This document shows positions 10,301-19,482 of a stretch of 64,000 bases of DNA, piece by piece (positions within the stretch are counted from its first letter, which is position 1; each line of letters begins with the position of its first letter). The translations under genes and the position numbers were made by a program. The notes below the pieces were generated by a model, which saw only the letters and a list, made by a program, of their open reading frames with translations, did no database searches and had not been told where the DNA came from. The stretch is from Actinomadura sp. DC4. Its GTDB lineage: Bacteria; Actinomycetota; Actinomycetes; Streptosporangiales; Streptosporangiaceae. The stretch spans positions 62,001-126,000 of the forward strand of contig NZ_JAUEQY010000023.1 of the NCBI RefSeq assembly GCF_030406325.1, in the 5' to 3' direction.

Positions 10301-13300
10301 CCGCCTTCGGGGTCGATCCATGTCCGCCGTCCGACGACGTTGCCCTCCCGGCTCTCGACGAGCACGTGAGTGTGCAGGGCGTGTGCCACGTCACGGGCCA
10401 CGTACACCGGGTCCAGCCCGAGGAGTGACACCTCGAGCGGCAGCTCGGGCAGGATGGCGAGGCGCGCCGCGGGCAGCCCGGCGAGCGCGGCGTTCACCTG
10501 GTCGCGTGTGGCCTGTACGGCGTCGATCAGCTCATTGACGGCCCGGTTCATCGCGCTCGTGGCAATGGTCCGCTCGTCCGGGTCGATCGTGTGGTTCTGC
10601 AGGATGGCCGGTACGTCCGGTAGGACCTCCACGGGGACGCCGGCCTCGAGAGCGGCGGCGAGATCGGCCTGCATCGTCGTCTCGGCCCACGGCCGCACCG
10701 CCCGGTACGCCTCCCTGGCCAGCGTCGCGGCGTCGGAGGTGAGGACGACCGGCCGGTCGCCGCCGATCCGGTTGCGGATCTGCCGGGCCACCTCCTGGTA
10801 CGCGCGGATCGCCTCCAGGCGTTTCCCCGCGGCGCCGGTCAGTAGCGGGGCGAGGTCGAAGGTGGGGGCGCCCTGCATGTGCGGCCAGGACTCCCGGTGC
10901 CGCCGGGCTGCTTCTCCCGGCCGCTCCTGCCACGCCGCTTTCGTCCGCTCCATCTGAGCACGCAGCTCGTCGACCTCGGCCTGGAACAGTTCCGCGTACA
11001 CGTCGCCGCTGATCGGGTCGCTGTACTGGCGCCCCTTGGGCGTCGGCGCGCGGAACAGGTGGTGTTCGAACTTGTCGGCGTGCAGCCGGCCGCCGAAGCG
11101 GAGCCGGACCATGTAGACCGGTCCCTGTTCCTTGACGTGCTGCTCTCTGCGGTAGTTCTTGGTGTCGGCGCTCTCCTGTTTCATCGAGGTGATGCGGCTG
11201 CCGGAGTTCTGGCCGTCCCAGGTGTGCGCGTGCTGGTCCGGGTGGTGTTTGCCCATCTCGCCGGAGCCGTCGATCTGGTAGTCGCCCTCCACACGTACCT
11301 GATCGGTGCTGGAGGAGGTCGTGGTGCCGCTCTGGTGCTTGGCGTAGCGGCCGGTGCCGGTACCGTCCTTCATCTGGGCGATCACCTCGAGGTCGTACAG
11401 GCCGCCTTTGAGGTAGAGGTCCGCGCGGGTGTCGGCGTCGCCGGGCATGATGAGGCCCTTGGCCACTTGATAGCCGCGCTCGTCGGTCGCCTCCTGCAGA
11501 TGGTTGGTCAGGTGCAGCCGTGACAGCAGGACCGGGAGCGAGCGGCTGGACTCCGCCGCCGGGTCCCCGGCCTTCGCCCCGAACAGCTTCGCGACCGCCC
11601 CGGGCTCGAAGACCCCTGCCAGCAGCTTCTGGGCGATCGGCAGGGCGTCGTCGAGGAGGGCTCCGGAGATGAACGCGTTGCCCGGCAGCTTCGGCAGCTT
11701 GGCGAGGTCGGGCAGGGCGGACGGCCCGCGCAGGACACCGGCTTCGGCGATCGCGCGCGGCACCTGGATCTCCAGCCGGCCCGGAAACCGCCCCGGTGGC
11801 TCGGCCCGGCCGTGGTGCGTCGCTCCGTCGAACATCTTCAGCAGCAGTTTGTTCAGCGGCCGGCCGTTCATCTTGAGCCGCCGTACGCTGATCGTCATCT
11901 CCTCGTCGAAGCCGGCCAGGTAGTGCCCGGACCAGTCGTAGACGGTCTGCTCGGTGACCCCTGTCTCGGCCCTCGTGGTTCCGCGGTGGTGTCCTTCGGA
12001 GACCTTGACGGCGACGGCGTCGGACGCGGTGGTGCTCTCCTGACCGCCCGTGCCGAGCTTGGCGGGCGTCAGGGCCTGGGAGCCGTCCTTGGACTTGGAG
12101 GTGGAGATGCTGTTGTAGCCGTGCCCGTAGACCTCGATACCGGTCTGCGGCACGAACTCGCTGATCTTCGGCGCCGACTTCAGGACGCTGGAGACGTTGA
12201 TCTCCACGACGTCGGTGAGCAGCCAGCCGACCGGGTTGACGAGGTAGAAGGAGTATCCGTTCGCGGACAGGAACTCCTCGAACATGCCCACGTCCCGGCC
12301 CTCGGCCAGCATGGCCTGAAGCGCGTCCACTCCGCCCTGCATGCGCCCGATGACCCGGCCGCTCCGGTCCCAGACCTCGGCCCCCTTGGCCAGCATGCCG
12401 GGCGCCATCGCCTCCACCTTGTCCCGTACGAGCTGGTAGGTGGTCCGGCCGTCGGTGTGCCGGTAGCTCTGCATTCCGCTGTGGCCGAGGATCCGGCCGC
12501 CCGGGTCATCCCGCCTCAGGTACTCCGGCAGCTCCATGTGCTCGATCGGGGTCTTCGGATCCCGCATCGGCCGCTGTTCCGGCGTGAGGAGGTCCTCGAA
12601 CGCCTCCCGCGTCTTCTCGTGCCAGATCGGCGACCCCCCGTTGGCATGCAGCCCGTACAGGAGCTGGACGAACGCGTTCCGGTCGTCCTCCACATCGGAC
12701 GACGCGGGCACCTCGACCATCCATCGCATGAGGATCTTGGCCACCGTCTCACCGCTGAGGGCGAGGTCGCCGTTCCGCCAGGATTCCATGGCCTCGCGCA
12801 GCCTTGCGTCCGTCAGGTCCGCGGCGCCCTTCGCGTAATCCAGCAGATCCCCGCTCTTGGACAGGTCGACGGTCTCGAACGGAGCCCGGGGAGCCTCCAG
12901 CGGCACCGGCCGCCCGAAGGCGTTGTTGAAGTCCTGCCGGACCTGAGCGTTCCGTACGGGCGCCTCGCTCACAGGCTGCCTCTGCGTGAGCGTGTCGGCG
13001 AAGGCGTCGGCCTGCTCGAGCAGCCGCGGAACGTCGCTGTCCCAGATGGCCAGGCCCTCCAACTCCTCCAACGCCGCCGCCTCGACGGAAAGATGGGCCT
13101 TCCACCGGGTGAGGACCTTGGCGACGGTGTCACCGGTGAGCGTGAGCTTCTCGTCCTGCCAGCGTTTCAGCGCGTCGGCGAGCTGCCTGTCGGAGATCGG
13201 TACGGTGCCGTCCCCGTAGCGTTTCAGCGCCTCCGGCTCCGACAGGAGGAACATCACGGTGCGCGGGTCGAGCCGGTTCTCCTGCAGGCGCCGGGGCTTC

Positions 13301-16300
13301 CCGGAGGGCACGACCTTCGAACGCTTCTCCTGCTGGGCCGAGACCGTGAAGTGCATCTTGCCGGAGAAGGCGTACGCGTGGTTGAAGTCGAGCTGGATCA
13401 GTTCCTTGCCGCCGGAATGCCCGTCGGACTTCGAGGTGTTCCACTGCCAGTGCCGGTTGACGTCGGCCTCGCCGACCATCCCGGCGTGCCCGACGTCGCC
13501 GCCGGCGGCCACGTCGAGCTGATCCCAGGTGAGGCCCAGCGAATCGCTGTCGGTGAGCCGGTTCTCCGCCAGGAACAGCTTGATGTCGCCCTTGACGAAC
13601 TTCTCTCCCGTGGAGCCGCTGAACTCCAGGTTCTGCAGATCACCGGAGATGTTCACGGCGCCGAAGGTGTCACGCAACAGTCCGGTGTCGAAGAGCCGGT
13701 CGGTGGTGTACTCGCCGTTGAGGATCTCCCGCAGATGGGCCCGTACCCCGATCGTGCCGGCGAAGGTGTCGATGTCGGAGTCGGCGGGCAGGGTCGGGCC
13801 GGTCAGGTCGGTCAGCGCCCGGCCGGCCCGCTCTCGCAGGCCGGTGGTGTCGATGAAGTAGACGAGCCCCTGGTCGAGCAGGTCGCGGGGGGCGGTGCCC
13901 GCCGGTCCCGGCGTACGCTGGTCGGCGGTGCCCAGCCGCAACAGGTGCGCCACCGCCGTCTGGCCCGGCAGTGGGACCCGCCGGGTGCGCTGGGTGTGCG
14001 GGGGCTTGCGCAGCTTGTTCTGCGTCCGTTCGGGCGGCTGGACGTCCGGCCTCACCCGCGCGGAGTTCTTGTACTCGAAGCTGACCTCGTAGTCGCTGGT
14101 CAGCTCGAACTCATCGACCGGGCCCGGAAACTCCAGGAGCTCGGGGCGGTTGTTCAGGAAGCTGACATTGTCGGCGGCGCCCACGGTCCGCTGAGCCTCC
14201 AGGCTCGTCGCGGCACCCTTGAGGCGGTCGAACAGGGCCCGGATCGAGACGCCGAACGCGAGCTTGCGCGAGTGGCCGACGCCCTGGCCCGCGGTGTCCA
14301 TTCCCATCGCCAGGTTCACCGTGTGGTACTCGTCCGTGGTCCGGAGATACCGGGGTTCCGTCGTCTCGCTCTTCCGGGCCCTGACGGTCACCTTGACCGA
14401 GTCGACGTCGAGGTCCATGCCGAGGGTGCCGCTGCTGACCCGCAGGGTGAAGGTCATCCCGTCCTGGTGGATCTGGTCGTAGTGCGAGTCCAGGCCCTGC
14501 GTGGAGATCATCTTGTCCAGCAGCTCCTGGTTGCTCAGCCGTCGGCGAAGCCGATTGCCGTGGCTGTACCAGTGATGCGAGGCGAAGGGGTCGTTCTGGT
14601 CCGGGGACAGGAAGCCGTACCTGTTCACCTCCTGCTCGATCTGCTCCCGTAGAGCGTCGACGGTGCCGTCCGCCACCCGGACGAGCCCCATTCCGATGCC
14701 CTTGCCCTCCTTGACGTGCAACGGCACGTCCATTTCCTGCGGATCCTCCGGGCGGCGGCCGGAGCCTTTGACCGCGTCGCTCCGGTACGGCATCGTTTCT
14801 CCGCTGGGCCGCTTCGCCCTCACCAGGGCCTTCCGGTCGACCGCGAAGCCGTGGGCGAACGCCTCTTTCACCGGCATCCGCACCAGCCCGTGCCCTGGGA
14901 CCGGGCCCGTCACGCCTCGCCGGCCACCGCGGACGCTGACGGAGGCCTGGTGCCGGAACTGGACGTCGTACGCCGCGGTGAGGCCGGTGAAGCGCGGCAC
15001 CGAGACGAGCAGGCCGGTACGTCCCGCGGACAGCGTGTCCGTGCGCGTCTTCGTGTACGAGACCGCGGCTCCGGCGTTCAGGCCCGCCTTCTTGGCACCG
15101 GTCGGGTCCGGCAGCAGGTCGAACTCGGTGGCCACCGGCATGACCGTGCTGGAGTTGGTCAGCGTGTGGCTGCCGCTGCTGCCGTCGATCGCGGTACGGA
15201 CGTCCTCCAGATGCGACTTGTCGCTCGTCGCACCGACCTGCGGCGCCTGCTCCGTGAACAGCCGCCGGCTGCGCACGCGCACCTTGGCGATCTTCTCTCC
15301 CCGGGCGTCGTGGAGCGTGATCTGGTAACCACGCTGCTCGTTGACCGCGTCGTCCAGGTGGGCGTTGAGGTTCGTCAGCTTCTGCAGGAGCTCTTGGCGA
15401 GTGACGCTTCCCGTCGGCAGCCGCAGGCCCTGCACGTTCAACGCCGTGAGGATCTCGTCGAACAGTCTGGGGACGTTGGTGAGGCCCGACGCGAAGTAGT
15501 TCCTGGGCAGTCTCGTCTGCCGTTCCTCGACCGCTTCACCGGTCGCGGTGACCGTCTGCTCCGGAGCCTTCTTGGTGTACGGCTTCGGTATCCACACCAG
15601 CAGCGACTCTTTGCCCGACTCCCTGATACGAGTGGGCCGCAGACGCTGCCAGCGAGGAAGCGCCTCGGACTTCTTCTGCTGGCGGATCTTGTAGGAGATG
15701 TTCACCTGCCCGTAGGTGATCAGCTCCGCGTCGACCCGGTTGTCCTCGACCTTCCCCCGTTCGGCGTCCTTGATGTTCGACGTGCTCCGGTTGGACTGGT
15801 TGGCGACGCCGGAGACCGATGCGCTGATCTTGACCACGTTGAGCACGTTCGGCGTCGCGCCGACACCGAACGTCAGCGCGACCTTGCCCCGCGTCGCGCT
15901 GGTCTGCCCGCTGTGCGTCTCCACATGCGCGCCGGTGCCGTACGCGGCGTTCATGGAGCCGATGGCCTTGAAGACACCTTTCGGGGCCGCGTTCTTGGAC
16001 GGAGTGGAGTACGAGCCGGCCGGGTTGCGGCGGACGCGCCGCGGATTCTTCGGATTGAAGGTGATCAGGACTTCGGCCGATCCGATCGGCACCACCAGCC
16101 CGCTCGCGTCGTCGTCGGTCCGGCCGCTCAGCAGGTACGGGTAGTTCGAGAGCAGCCGCTGCACCAGCTCGGACTTGTTCTTCTCAGTGAAGACCACCTG
16201 CCTGCGGCGCAGCTCGGCGGCGAGCGAGTCGAGCAGCGGGCGCATGTACGGCAGCCCGGCGCGTGGCACGCCGATGGAGCGGGCCATCTCGTCCAGCGGC

Positions 16301-17337
16301 AGGTCCTCGGTCACGGGTGCGTTGGCCGGCGGCGGGGGCGAAGCGGTGCCCTCCACCGGATCGCCGTGTTGCCCGAGAACCGTCGACGGCCTTGATACGT
16401 CGGTGCGTACGGAGACGCGTGACGAGGGTCGCCGGGGGCGTGGCGCGTCCACTTCGGCGAGCAGCGCCTCGCTCGTCGAGGCCACCGGCGGATCGGCGGA
16501 CATCGACGTGTCGTGCGCCTCGACGCTCGCCGGCAGGTCGACCGTGATGCCGGACTGGTGCAGGAGGAGCGGCCGCACACCGGGGGCCCTGGCCGCGACG
16601 GCGTCCTCCAGCGTCTCCTTCGACACCGGCCGGCCGTGGACCATCACCTGGCCGTCATGTTCCGTGCCGATCACGAGCACGGTCTCCGGCGGCACCCGCT
16701 CGCCGAGCACGGCGATGGTGTCCTCGTCGAAACGCGGCCCGTGCTCAGGCGCGCCGGGCAGCCACAGTGCCACCGGACGGCCGTCGGCCATGCCCAGACG
16801 CATCCCGTCGAGCAACTCCTCGTACGACACCGTGTCCTGACCGGATCGCGTCTCCGGCGTGATGTCCTTCTCGCCGTCCGGCTTCTTCTCGTCCGGCTTC
16901 TGATCGTCTCCGGTCAGCCGCCGGGCGAGTGCGACTCCGGCCTCGCGCCCCGAGCGGGCGATCTCGGCGGCCACCAGAGTCCGGGCATCGTCCACGTCCG
17001 CTTTCTCACCTGCGGCGATCACGATCTCGGTCGCGGTGTCCATGAACTCCTGGACCCGCGGCACGGGCCGCATCGCGAGCGTCTTACGGGCGCGGATGAG
17101 GTCCGTCCGCGTCGCGTTGCGTGCCGGACGGCGGTTGCGACCCTGCGGCCGGCGGGTGCCACGAGTCCAGTTACGGGGAATGTCGTAGGCGACGGCCTGC
17201 ACGCAGAAGGTGTCGCTCCACCGTGACTTTCGCCATGCGGGCTCGGCCGGCGCGGTTTCCGGCCGGCTGTCCGCGCCGTCGTCGGCCGAGCCGGCGCGGC
17301 GCGGGCCGGTCACCTCTCGACCACGAACTGCTCGCAC
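7285..17337 (-). CDS. Giant cysteine-bookended protein 2 (3350 aa)
   Basis: Unrecognised giant protein with the same end signature: N-terminal W35-R-K-S-R-W-S...C45-V-Q-A and C-terminal W-K-S-P-Y-S-G-E-D-C3342-V-E-V-S-V-V, with eight residues after the Cys. I see no other cysteine in 3350 residues. Residues ~330-2100 are mainly amphipathic beta-like segments interrupted by helical parts. Internal duplications are visible: a G-[DE]-T-V-A-K-[VI]-L-[TM]-R-W unit near 1395 and again near 1520, a 55-residue helical unit (Q-T-F-[EK]-Q-A...E-I-A-A-R-R-A-R) at ~2405 and ~2460, and a ~213-residue module at ~2775 and ~2990. The GTG at 17337 has an AGGTGA sequence six bases upstream, which decides this start. 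It diverges from the cupin gene. Function unknown; a polymorphic-toxin-like or surface protein is possible. Confidence 0.88.
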   Translation of the reverse strand: MRAVRGREVTGPRRAGSADDGADSRPETAPAEPAWRKSRWSDTFCVQAVAYDIPRNWTRGTRRPQGRNRRPARNATRTDLIRARKTLAMRPVPRVQEFMDTATEIVIAAGEKADVDDARTLVAAEIARSGREAGVALARRLTGDDQKPDEKKPDGEKDITPETRSGQDTVSYEELLDGMRLGMADGRPVALWLPGAPEHGPRFDEDTIAVLGERVPPETVLVIGTEHDGQVMVHGRPVSKETLEDAVAARAPGVRPLLLHQSGITVDLPASVEAHDTSMSADPPVASTSEALLAEVDAPRPRRPSSRVSVRTDVSRPSTVLGQHGDPVEGTASPPPPANAPVTEDLPLDEMARSIGVPRAGLPYMRPLLDSLAAELRRRQVVFTEKNKSELVQRLLSNYPYLLSGRTDDDASGLVVPIGSAEVLITFNPKNPRRVRRNPAGSYSTPSKNAAPKGVFKAIGSMNAAYGTGAHVETHSGQTSATRGKVALTFGVGATPNVLNVVKISASVSGVANQSNRSTSNIKDAERGKVEDNRVDAELITYGQVNISYKIRQQKKSEALPRWQRLRPTRIRESGKESLLVWIPKPYTKKAPEQTVTATGEAVEERQTRLPRNYFASGLTNVPRLFDEILTALNVQGLRLPTGSVTRQELLQKLTNLNAHLDDAVNEQRGYQITLHDARGEKIAKVRVRSRRLFTEQAPQVGATSDKSHLEDVRTAIDGSSGSHTLTNSSTVMPVATEFDLLPDPTGAKKAGLNAGAAVSYTKTRTDTLSAGRTGLLVSVPRFTGLTAAYDVQFRHQASVSVRGGRRGVTGPVPGHGLVRMPVKEAFAHGFAVDRKALVRAKRPSGETMPYRSDAVKGSGRRPEDPQEMDVPLHVKEGKGIGMGLVRVADGTVDALREQIEQEVNRYGFLSPDQNDPFASHHWYSHGNRLRRRLSNQELLDKMISTQGLDSHYDQIHQDGMTFTLRVSSGTLGMDLDVDSVKVTVRARKSETTEPRYLRTTDEYHTVNLAMGMDTAGQGVGHSRKLAFGVSIRALFDRLKGAATSLEAQRTVGAADNVSFLNNRPELLEFPGPVDEFELTSDYEVSFEYKNSARVRPDVQPPERTQNKLRKPPHTQRTRRVPLPGQTAVAHLLRLGTADQRTPGPAGTAPRDLLDQGLVYFIDTTGLRERAGRALTDLTGPTLPADSDIDTFAGTIGVRAHLREILNGEYTTDRLFDTGLLRDTFGAVNISGDLQNLEFSGSTGEKFVKGDIKLFLAENRLTDSDSLGLTWDQLDVAAGGDVGHAGMVGEADVNRHWQWNTSKSDGHSGGKELIQLDFNHAYAFSGKMHFTVSAQQEKRSKVVPSGKPRRLQENRLDPRTVMFLLSEPEALKRYGDGTVPISDRQLADALKRWQDEKLTLTGDTVAKVLTRWKAHLSVEAAALEELEGLAIWDSDVPRLLEQADAFADTLTQRQPVSEAPVRNAQVRQDFNNAFGRPVPLEAPRAPFETVDLSKSGDLLDYAKGAADLTDARLREAMESWRNGDLALSGETVAKILMRWMVEVPASSDVEDDRNAFVQLLYGLHANGGSPIWHEKTREAFEDLLTPEQRPMRDPKTPIEHMELPEYLRRDDPGGRILGHSGMQSYRHTDGRTTYQLVRDKVEAMAPGMLAKGAEVWDRSGRVIGRMQGGVDALQAMLAEGRDVGMFEEFLSANGYSFYLVNPVGWLLTDVVEINVSSVLKSAPKISEFVPQTGIEVYGHGYNSISTSKSKDGSQALTPAKLGTGGQESTTASDAVAVKVSEGHHRGTTRAETGVTEQTVYDWSGHYLAGFDEEMTISVRRLKMNGRPLNKLLLKMFDGATHHGRAEPPGRFPGRLEIQVPRAIAEAGVLRGPSALPDLAKLPKLPGNAFISGALLDDALPIAQKLLAGVFEPGAVAKLFGAKAGDPAAESSRSLPVLLSRLHLTNHLQEATDERGYQVAKGLIMPGDADTRADLYLKGGLYDLEVIAQMKDGTGTGRYAKHQSGTTTSSSTDQVRVEGDYQIDGSGEMGKHHPDQHAHTWDGQNSGSRITSMKQESADTKNYRREQHVKEQGPVYMVRLRFGGRLHADKFEHHLFRAPTPKGRQYSDPISGDVYAELFQAEVDELRAQMERTKAAWQERPGEAARRHRESWPHMQGAPTFDLAPLLTGAAGKRLEAIRAYQEVARQIRNRIGGDRPVVLTSDAATLAREAYRAVRPWAETTMQADLAAALEAGVPVEVLPDVPAILQNHTIDPDERTIATSAMNRAVNELIDAVQATRDQVNAALAGLPAARLAILPELPLEVSLLGLDPVYVARDVAHALHTHVLVESREGNVVGRRTWIDPEGGMHTFDPAHNRIIGGRLSVLDGLVWDWFTADLAHRRGLLSDLHHAEVLDFGLDDAEVGRLYFHAIARRQTFEQAVAGEIAARRARVETLLKELSDRRRADLAAFVPEDHELDRLYRRAAARGQTFKQAAAEEIAARRARLDTLRPGMSRWVRRAYDARRFWYDDLDWRRAEDTITRQEIDSLDMMIAQLRERLAAPSAQDDPRARARIQDSLEGQLLYRETRAGWLADVTPTPAAEARVDEAHRILGHLRTLARGDAPGPPSQAAITQLGEWLDDLTALGRMGRAPRVRFLYAAVTGTTGETIERGLRQAQSGDVSLVAVPDRPELLVAVNRDGAVRWFDAGSRRPAGRPGTVDASLDLDRDGVPSDLADELPRQALDQAFFQRLRSSAAALARPPRPPVVPEGLAITDAVLSVEENGRPVLHHRDEGGPHAEPLADYAPVFWLTHDAPDEGVTVEDIVADDWTDALDFLTADRDASLPQRFHRTLVRRSDRLVETRNDLPDDLPPGTWVAFHGAATGAAVALPDGAYRTYVPGDQVRILPAEDLRRRAGERSVFVVAEPDDMLPLLLLTPPSRPESPYEPGPGWQHDTEPEPPRDRDAGHGPTVTDHPPPEDPHLYRNATGGHRVGERGLAQDGWRHVGALSEFAPVSWLTHGAPPAGMTPTDVMETDLPAAVRFFARAEQVMTRADAVRDHLAGQPGRSVEVTRTRPENLPPKTWVWFTGPGGDGAVHVGDGVVRRFVPLGTTLRARAGDPLLFRDAHTFVVARPAVAHDVTRPVTPVRDAEPRTGPAPDDRAVFAPPWEETDPRTGEESERLPSAYRGATERTADALRALEARLLAAGSRALALVTTQEPERRLVAYNRHGRIRWSEYPSGQAATPPEDARAAAYVTLDDDGTLLDPPAGAGAPAFPRLYAAAVASLRGPRTASATPRRPADVRPRPDRPSAFLGEPRARLGPDGPAALPRVPETDERPVWRTNVETDDSGFAWWKSPYSGEDCVEVSVVWS

Positions 17338-17671
17338 AGACAGTCACCTACTGACGGCCATTGAGCGCGGCATTTCCATGGGTGGCCATGGCCCCGCCTT
17401 TGTGACGGGAGGATGCACGCCCCGGACCCGAATGTTTCAAACATGTATCACGCGTGTTCAAACAGCGGAAGAGATGGCGCTTCCGGCATGCGCGATTCGT
17501 TATCGTTCTCGGAACATCCGTGCCATCGAATGGGATTTCAGCGCCATTCGTGAAGTCGGACGTGCGGCGGCGACCGAGCATTCAACGCGTTGGCATCGGT
17601 GTTCTAGTCGTGCGCCCCGGTCAGTGGGCAACCTTGTACGTTGCTAGTGATTGATAAGGATCGGGAGCACC
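17338..17671. other. Intergenic region between giant 2 and cupin gene
   Basis: 334 bases separate the divergent giant gene and cupin gene. The stretch is less GC-rich than its surroundings. It holds the paired TTCAAACA elements described separately and must contain promoters for both directions. I could not assign convincing -35/-10 pairs. Short open frames here have no ribosome binding site or recognisable product. Confidence 0.6.
17432..17464. promoter_or_regulatory. Candidate operator: palindrome plus direct repeat
   Basis: ATGTTT-c-AAACAT at 17432-17444 is a perfect interrupted palindrome. The octamer TTCAAACA inside it (17436-17443) recurs at 17457-17464, 21 bases on, two helical turns away. 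The pair lies about 95 bases upstream of the giant gene start (minus strand) and about 210 upstream of the cupin start. That spacing suits a dimeric regulator bound twice to the same DNA face. No cognate regulator is identified. Confidence 0.4.
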
Positions 17672-18106
17672 ATGAGATATTCAGGGCGGTTCGCCCTCGT
17701 TGGCGCTGTCGTCGCCGGCCTGTCCCTCGCCGCGACGGCGGCGGACGCGACCCCTGCCGGTCCGGGTGTCAGCGGCACGATCATCACGGAGAAGACCGTG
17801 GGCGACAAGCACATCGTCGTACGCGAGATCACCCTGCCGCCGGGACAGAGCACCGGCTGGCACTTCCACGACGGAAACCTGTTCGGCTACGTCAAGAAGG
17901 GCACGCTCAGCCACTTCGACTCCACGTGCAAGTCCGACGGCGTCTACCGGACCGGCAGCGCGATCGTCGAGCCCTCCAGCTCGGACCATGTGCACATCGG
18001 CCGCAACCTCGGCGCGGTGCCGGTGGTACTCGACGTCGTCTACGTCCTTCCGGTCGGAAGCCCCCTGTCGGAAGACGCGCCGAATCCCGGGTGCGACTTC
18101 CAGTAG
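17672..18106 (+). CDS. Secreted cupin-domain protein
   Basis: Small (144 aa) exported protein with a single cupin beta-barrel. An N-terminal Sec-type signal peptide (about residues 1-26, cleavage near A-D-A) is followed by a cupin motif with H64-x-H66 after a P-P-G-Q-S-T-G-W lead-in, and a second-motif H106-x-H108. These residues could bind a metal. C86 and C141 could form a disulfide outside the cell. I choose the ATG at 17672 because GGGAGC lies just upstream; the in-frame TTG at 17651 would disrupt the signal peptide. Substrate is unknown, since cupins range from enzymes to sugar-binding proteins. A strong hairpin follows the gene. Confidence 0.8.
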   Translation: MRYSGRFALVGAVVAGLSLAATAADATPAGPGVSGTIITEKTVGDKHIVVREITLPPGQSTGWHFHDGNLFGYVKKGTLSHFDSTCKSDGVYRTGSAIVEPSSSDHVHIGRNLGAVPVVLDVVYVLPVGSPLSEDAPNPGCDFQ

Positions 18107-18137
18107 ACCGCGACGACCTCTCGCCGCAGGTGGGCGT

Positions 18138-18170
18138 TCGACCCGGCCGGGCGCGATCCGGCCGGGTCGA
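18138..18170 (+). terminator. Hairpin terminator after cupin gene
   Basis: A perfect 13-bp inverted repeat (TCGACCCGGCCGG / CCGGCCGGGTCGA) with a 7-base loop begins 31 bases after the cupin stop. There is no T-tract, which is common for actinomycete hairpin terminators. It separates the cupin gene from the T7SS-type operon starting at 18217. Confidence 0.65.
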
Positions 18171-18216
18171 GGCGCATTGACCGCCGCCTCGCCGAAACTC
18201 AACGGAGGTGTGAACA

Positions 18217-18876
18217 GTGGGTCACTCCCAGCCGAAGTACGGTCCGGCTTACCAGCCGCCGGCCGATGACGGTGACAACTCGCCCAACCCGGATGCGGGA
18301 AAGGACTTCTCCGGCGACGTCCCGCACCTGGCGGTTCCCGCGCCATGGAGCAGCCCTGGTCCGCCTTCGTTCAATGAGGACCCGCCCGCGCCTCCGGGCG
18401 GGGCGGGTGACCCGCCCAAGGACATACCGGATATTCCAGGATTCACAGTTAACCTGGCCTCGATACGCGGCGGCATGAACACCATGATCGCCGACGCGGA
18501 GGTCCTGGTGGGCGCGTACGAGGACCTGGTCGCCGGGGTCCTCGGCGGCAAGGACACCGTCTTCGGCCAGAACGCCACCGTCACCAACACCTCTCCCAGC
18601 ATGTCAGGACCGTGGTCCGGCGGTGGGGGAAGCGGGACCCAGCACGTGGACCCGAGCCCGGCCGCCGCCAGTGCGGTGGAGTTCGCGGCCAGTATGAACC
18701 CCGCCCAGGAGAAGGTGCTCGAGTTCGCCGCCAACGCCATCGAACTGGTCGGACAGTTCATCGCGGGAGTGGATCGTGCGGGCCAGACCTATGCCGCCAC
18801 CGACCGTGCGGCGATATTCCCGCCACCTCCCGAGAACCCGGTGGCCGCGCATATGGATCATTCGGACCAGTCGTGA
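18217..18876 (+). CDS. T7SS-associated secreted-type protein with YxxxD signal
   Basis: A 219-residue protein at the head of the first T7SS-type operon. Residues 1-75 are proline-rich and disordered. Helical stretches follow at about 80-110 and 145-200, separated by a Gly/Ser-rich segment. Near the end is Y192-A-A-T-D196, a match to the YxxxD/E export signal of T7SS substrates, followed by a proline-rich tail. There is no WXG motif and no Sec signal peptide. The GTG start has a strong GGAGG 8 bases upstream. The helix pair plus signal resembles Esp/PE-like ESX substrates, but no specific family is recognised. The next gene follows after 56 bases. Confidence 0.72.
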   Translation: MGHSQPKYGPAYQPPADDGDNSPNPDAGKDFSGDVPHLAVPAPWSSPGPPSFNEDPPAPPGGAGDPPKDIPDIPGFTVNLASIRGGMNTMIADAEVLVGAYEDLVAGVLGGKDTVFGQNATVTNTSPSMSGPWSGGGGSGTQHVDPSPAAASAVEFAASMNPAQEKVLEFAANAIELVGQFIAGVDRAGQTYAATDRAAIFPPPPENPVAAHMDHSDQS

Positions 18877-18932
18877 TCGGCACCTGAAAGCGGACCTGTC
18901 CGGTACCAAGCCTGATCGGAGTGGGATGTCCT

Positions 18933-19445
18933 ATGGCGAGTCCGAAGACCTGGGATGAGTTCAGGGTCGATCTCGGTCAGCTGCACCATGTGATCGGCGT
19001 CGTCAAGAGTCAGCACGACCTGATCAGTGACGCGCTGATCCGGGTGTCCAGTGAGTTCGATAAATGCCGGGACGACTGGGACACGCCGTCGGCCGTCACC
19101 TTCGACAACGTGAAGGTGTGGCTGACGACGGCCAGCACGGATCTCAACGCGCTGCTGTCGGACATGGCGACGCGAATGCAGACGGCATACAACAACTACA
19201 AGCATGCCGAAGAGGTCAACGTCCTCAATCTCAAGTCCGACGGCAGACACTCTGACTCTCACGGCGGCGGCGACGGAAAGCACGTGGAGAAGATGTTGCT
19301 GAGAGTGGCCGCGCAGCCTGCCGACGGAGGCGACGGCCAGCTGGGGAAGCTGATGCTGAGGTCGGTCATGGTTCGCCGCAGTGGCGACGCCGGGACTGAG
19401 GGGGCGCTGTTGGCGCTCAGACGTCTTCCGGACGCGACTGACTGA
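18933..19445 (+). CDS. WXG100-like protein with C-terminal extension
   Basis: The first ~100 residues have the length and helix-turn-helix character of a WXG100 (EsxA/EsxB) protein. The turn motif is W49-D-T instead of W-x-G, and a YxxxE export signal is present at Y89-K-H-A-E93. The 70-residue extension is unusual: a His/Gly/Asp-rich linker, then two similar L-L-R/M-L-R units. The ATG at 18933 is preferred over the GTG at 18921 because it starts directly before the helical domain and has GGAG upstream. It probably pairs with the canonical WXG100 protein encoded just downstream. Total 170 residues. Confidence 0.75.
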   Translation: MASPKTWDEFRVDLGQLHHVIGVVKSQHDLISDALIRVSSEFDKCRDDWDTPSAVTFDNVKVWLTTASTDLNALLSDMATRMQTAYNNYKHAEEVNVLNLKSDGRHSDSHGGGDGKHVEKMLLRVAAQPADGGDGQLGKLMLRSVMVRRSGDAGTEGALLALRRLPDATD

Positions 19446-19482
19446 TTCACTCCTTTTTGCCCGCCGACTGAGAGGTCACGTC

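Noticed and set aside
11812-14652. 946-codon open frame on the plus strand
   Set aside because: Antisense shadow of the 3350-residue giant. The composition (H, V, R, G, D rich) is typical of reverse-frame readings of high-GC genes.
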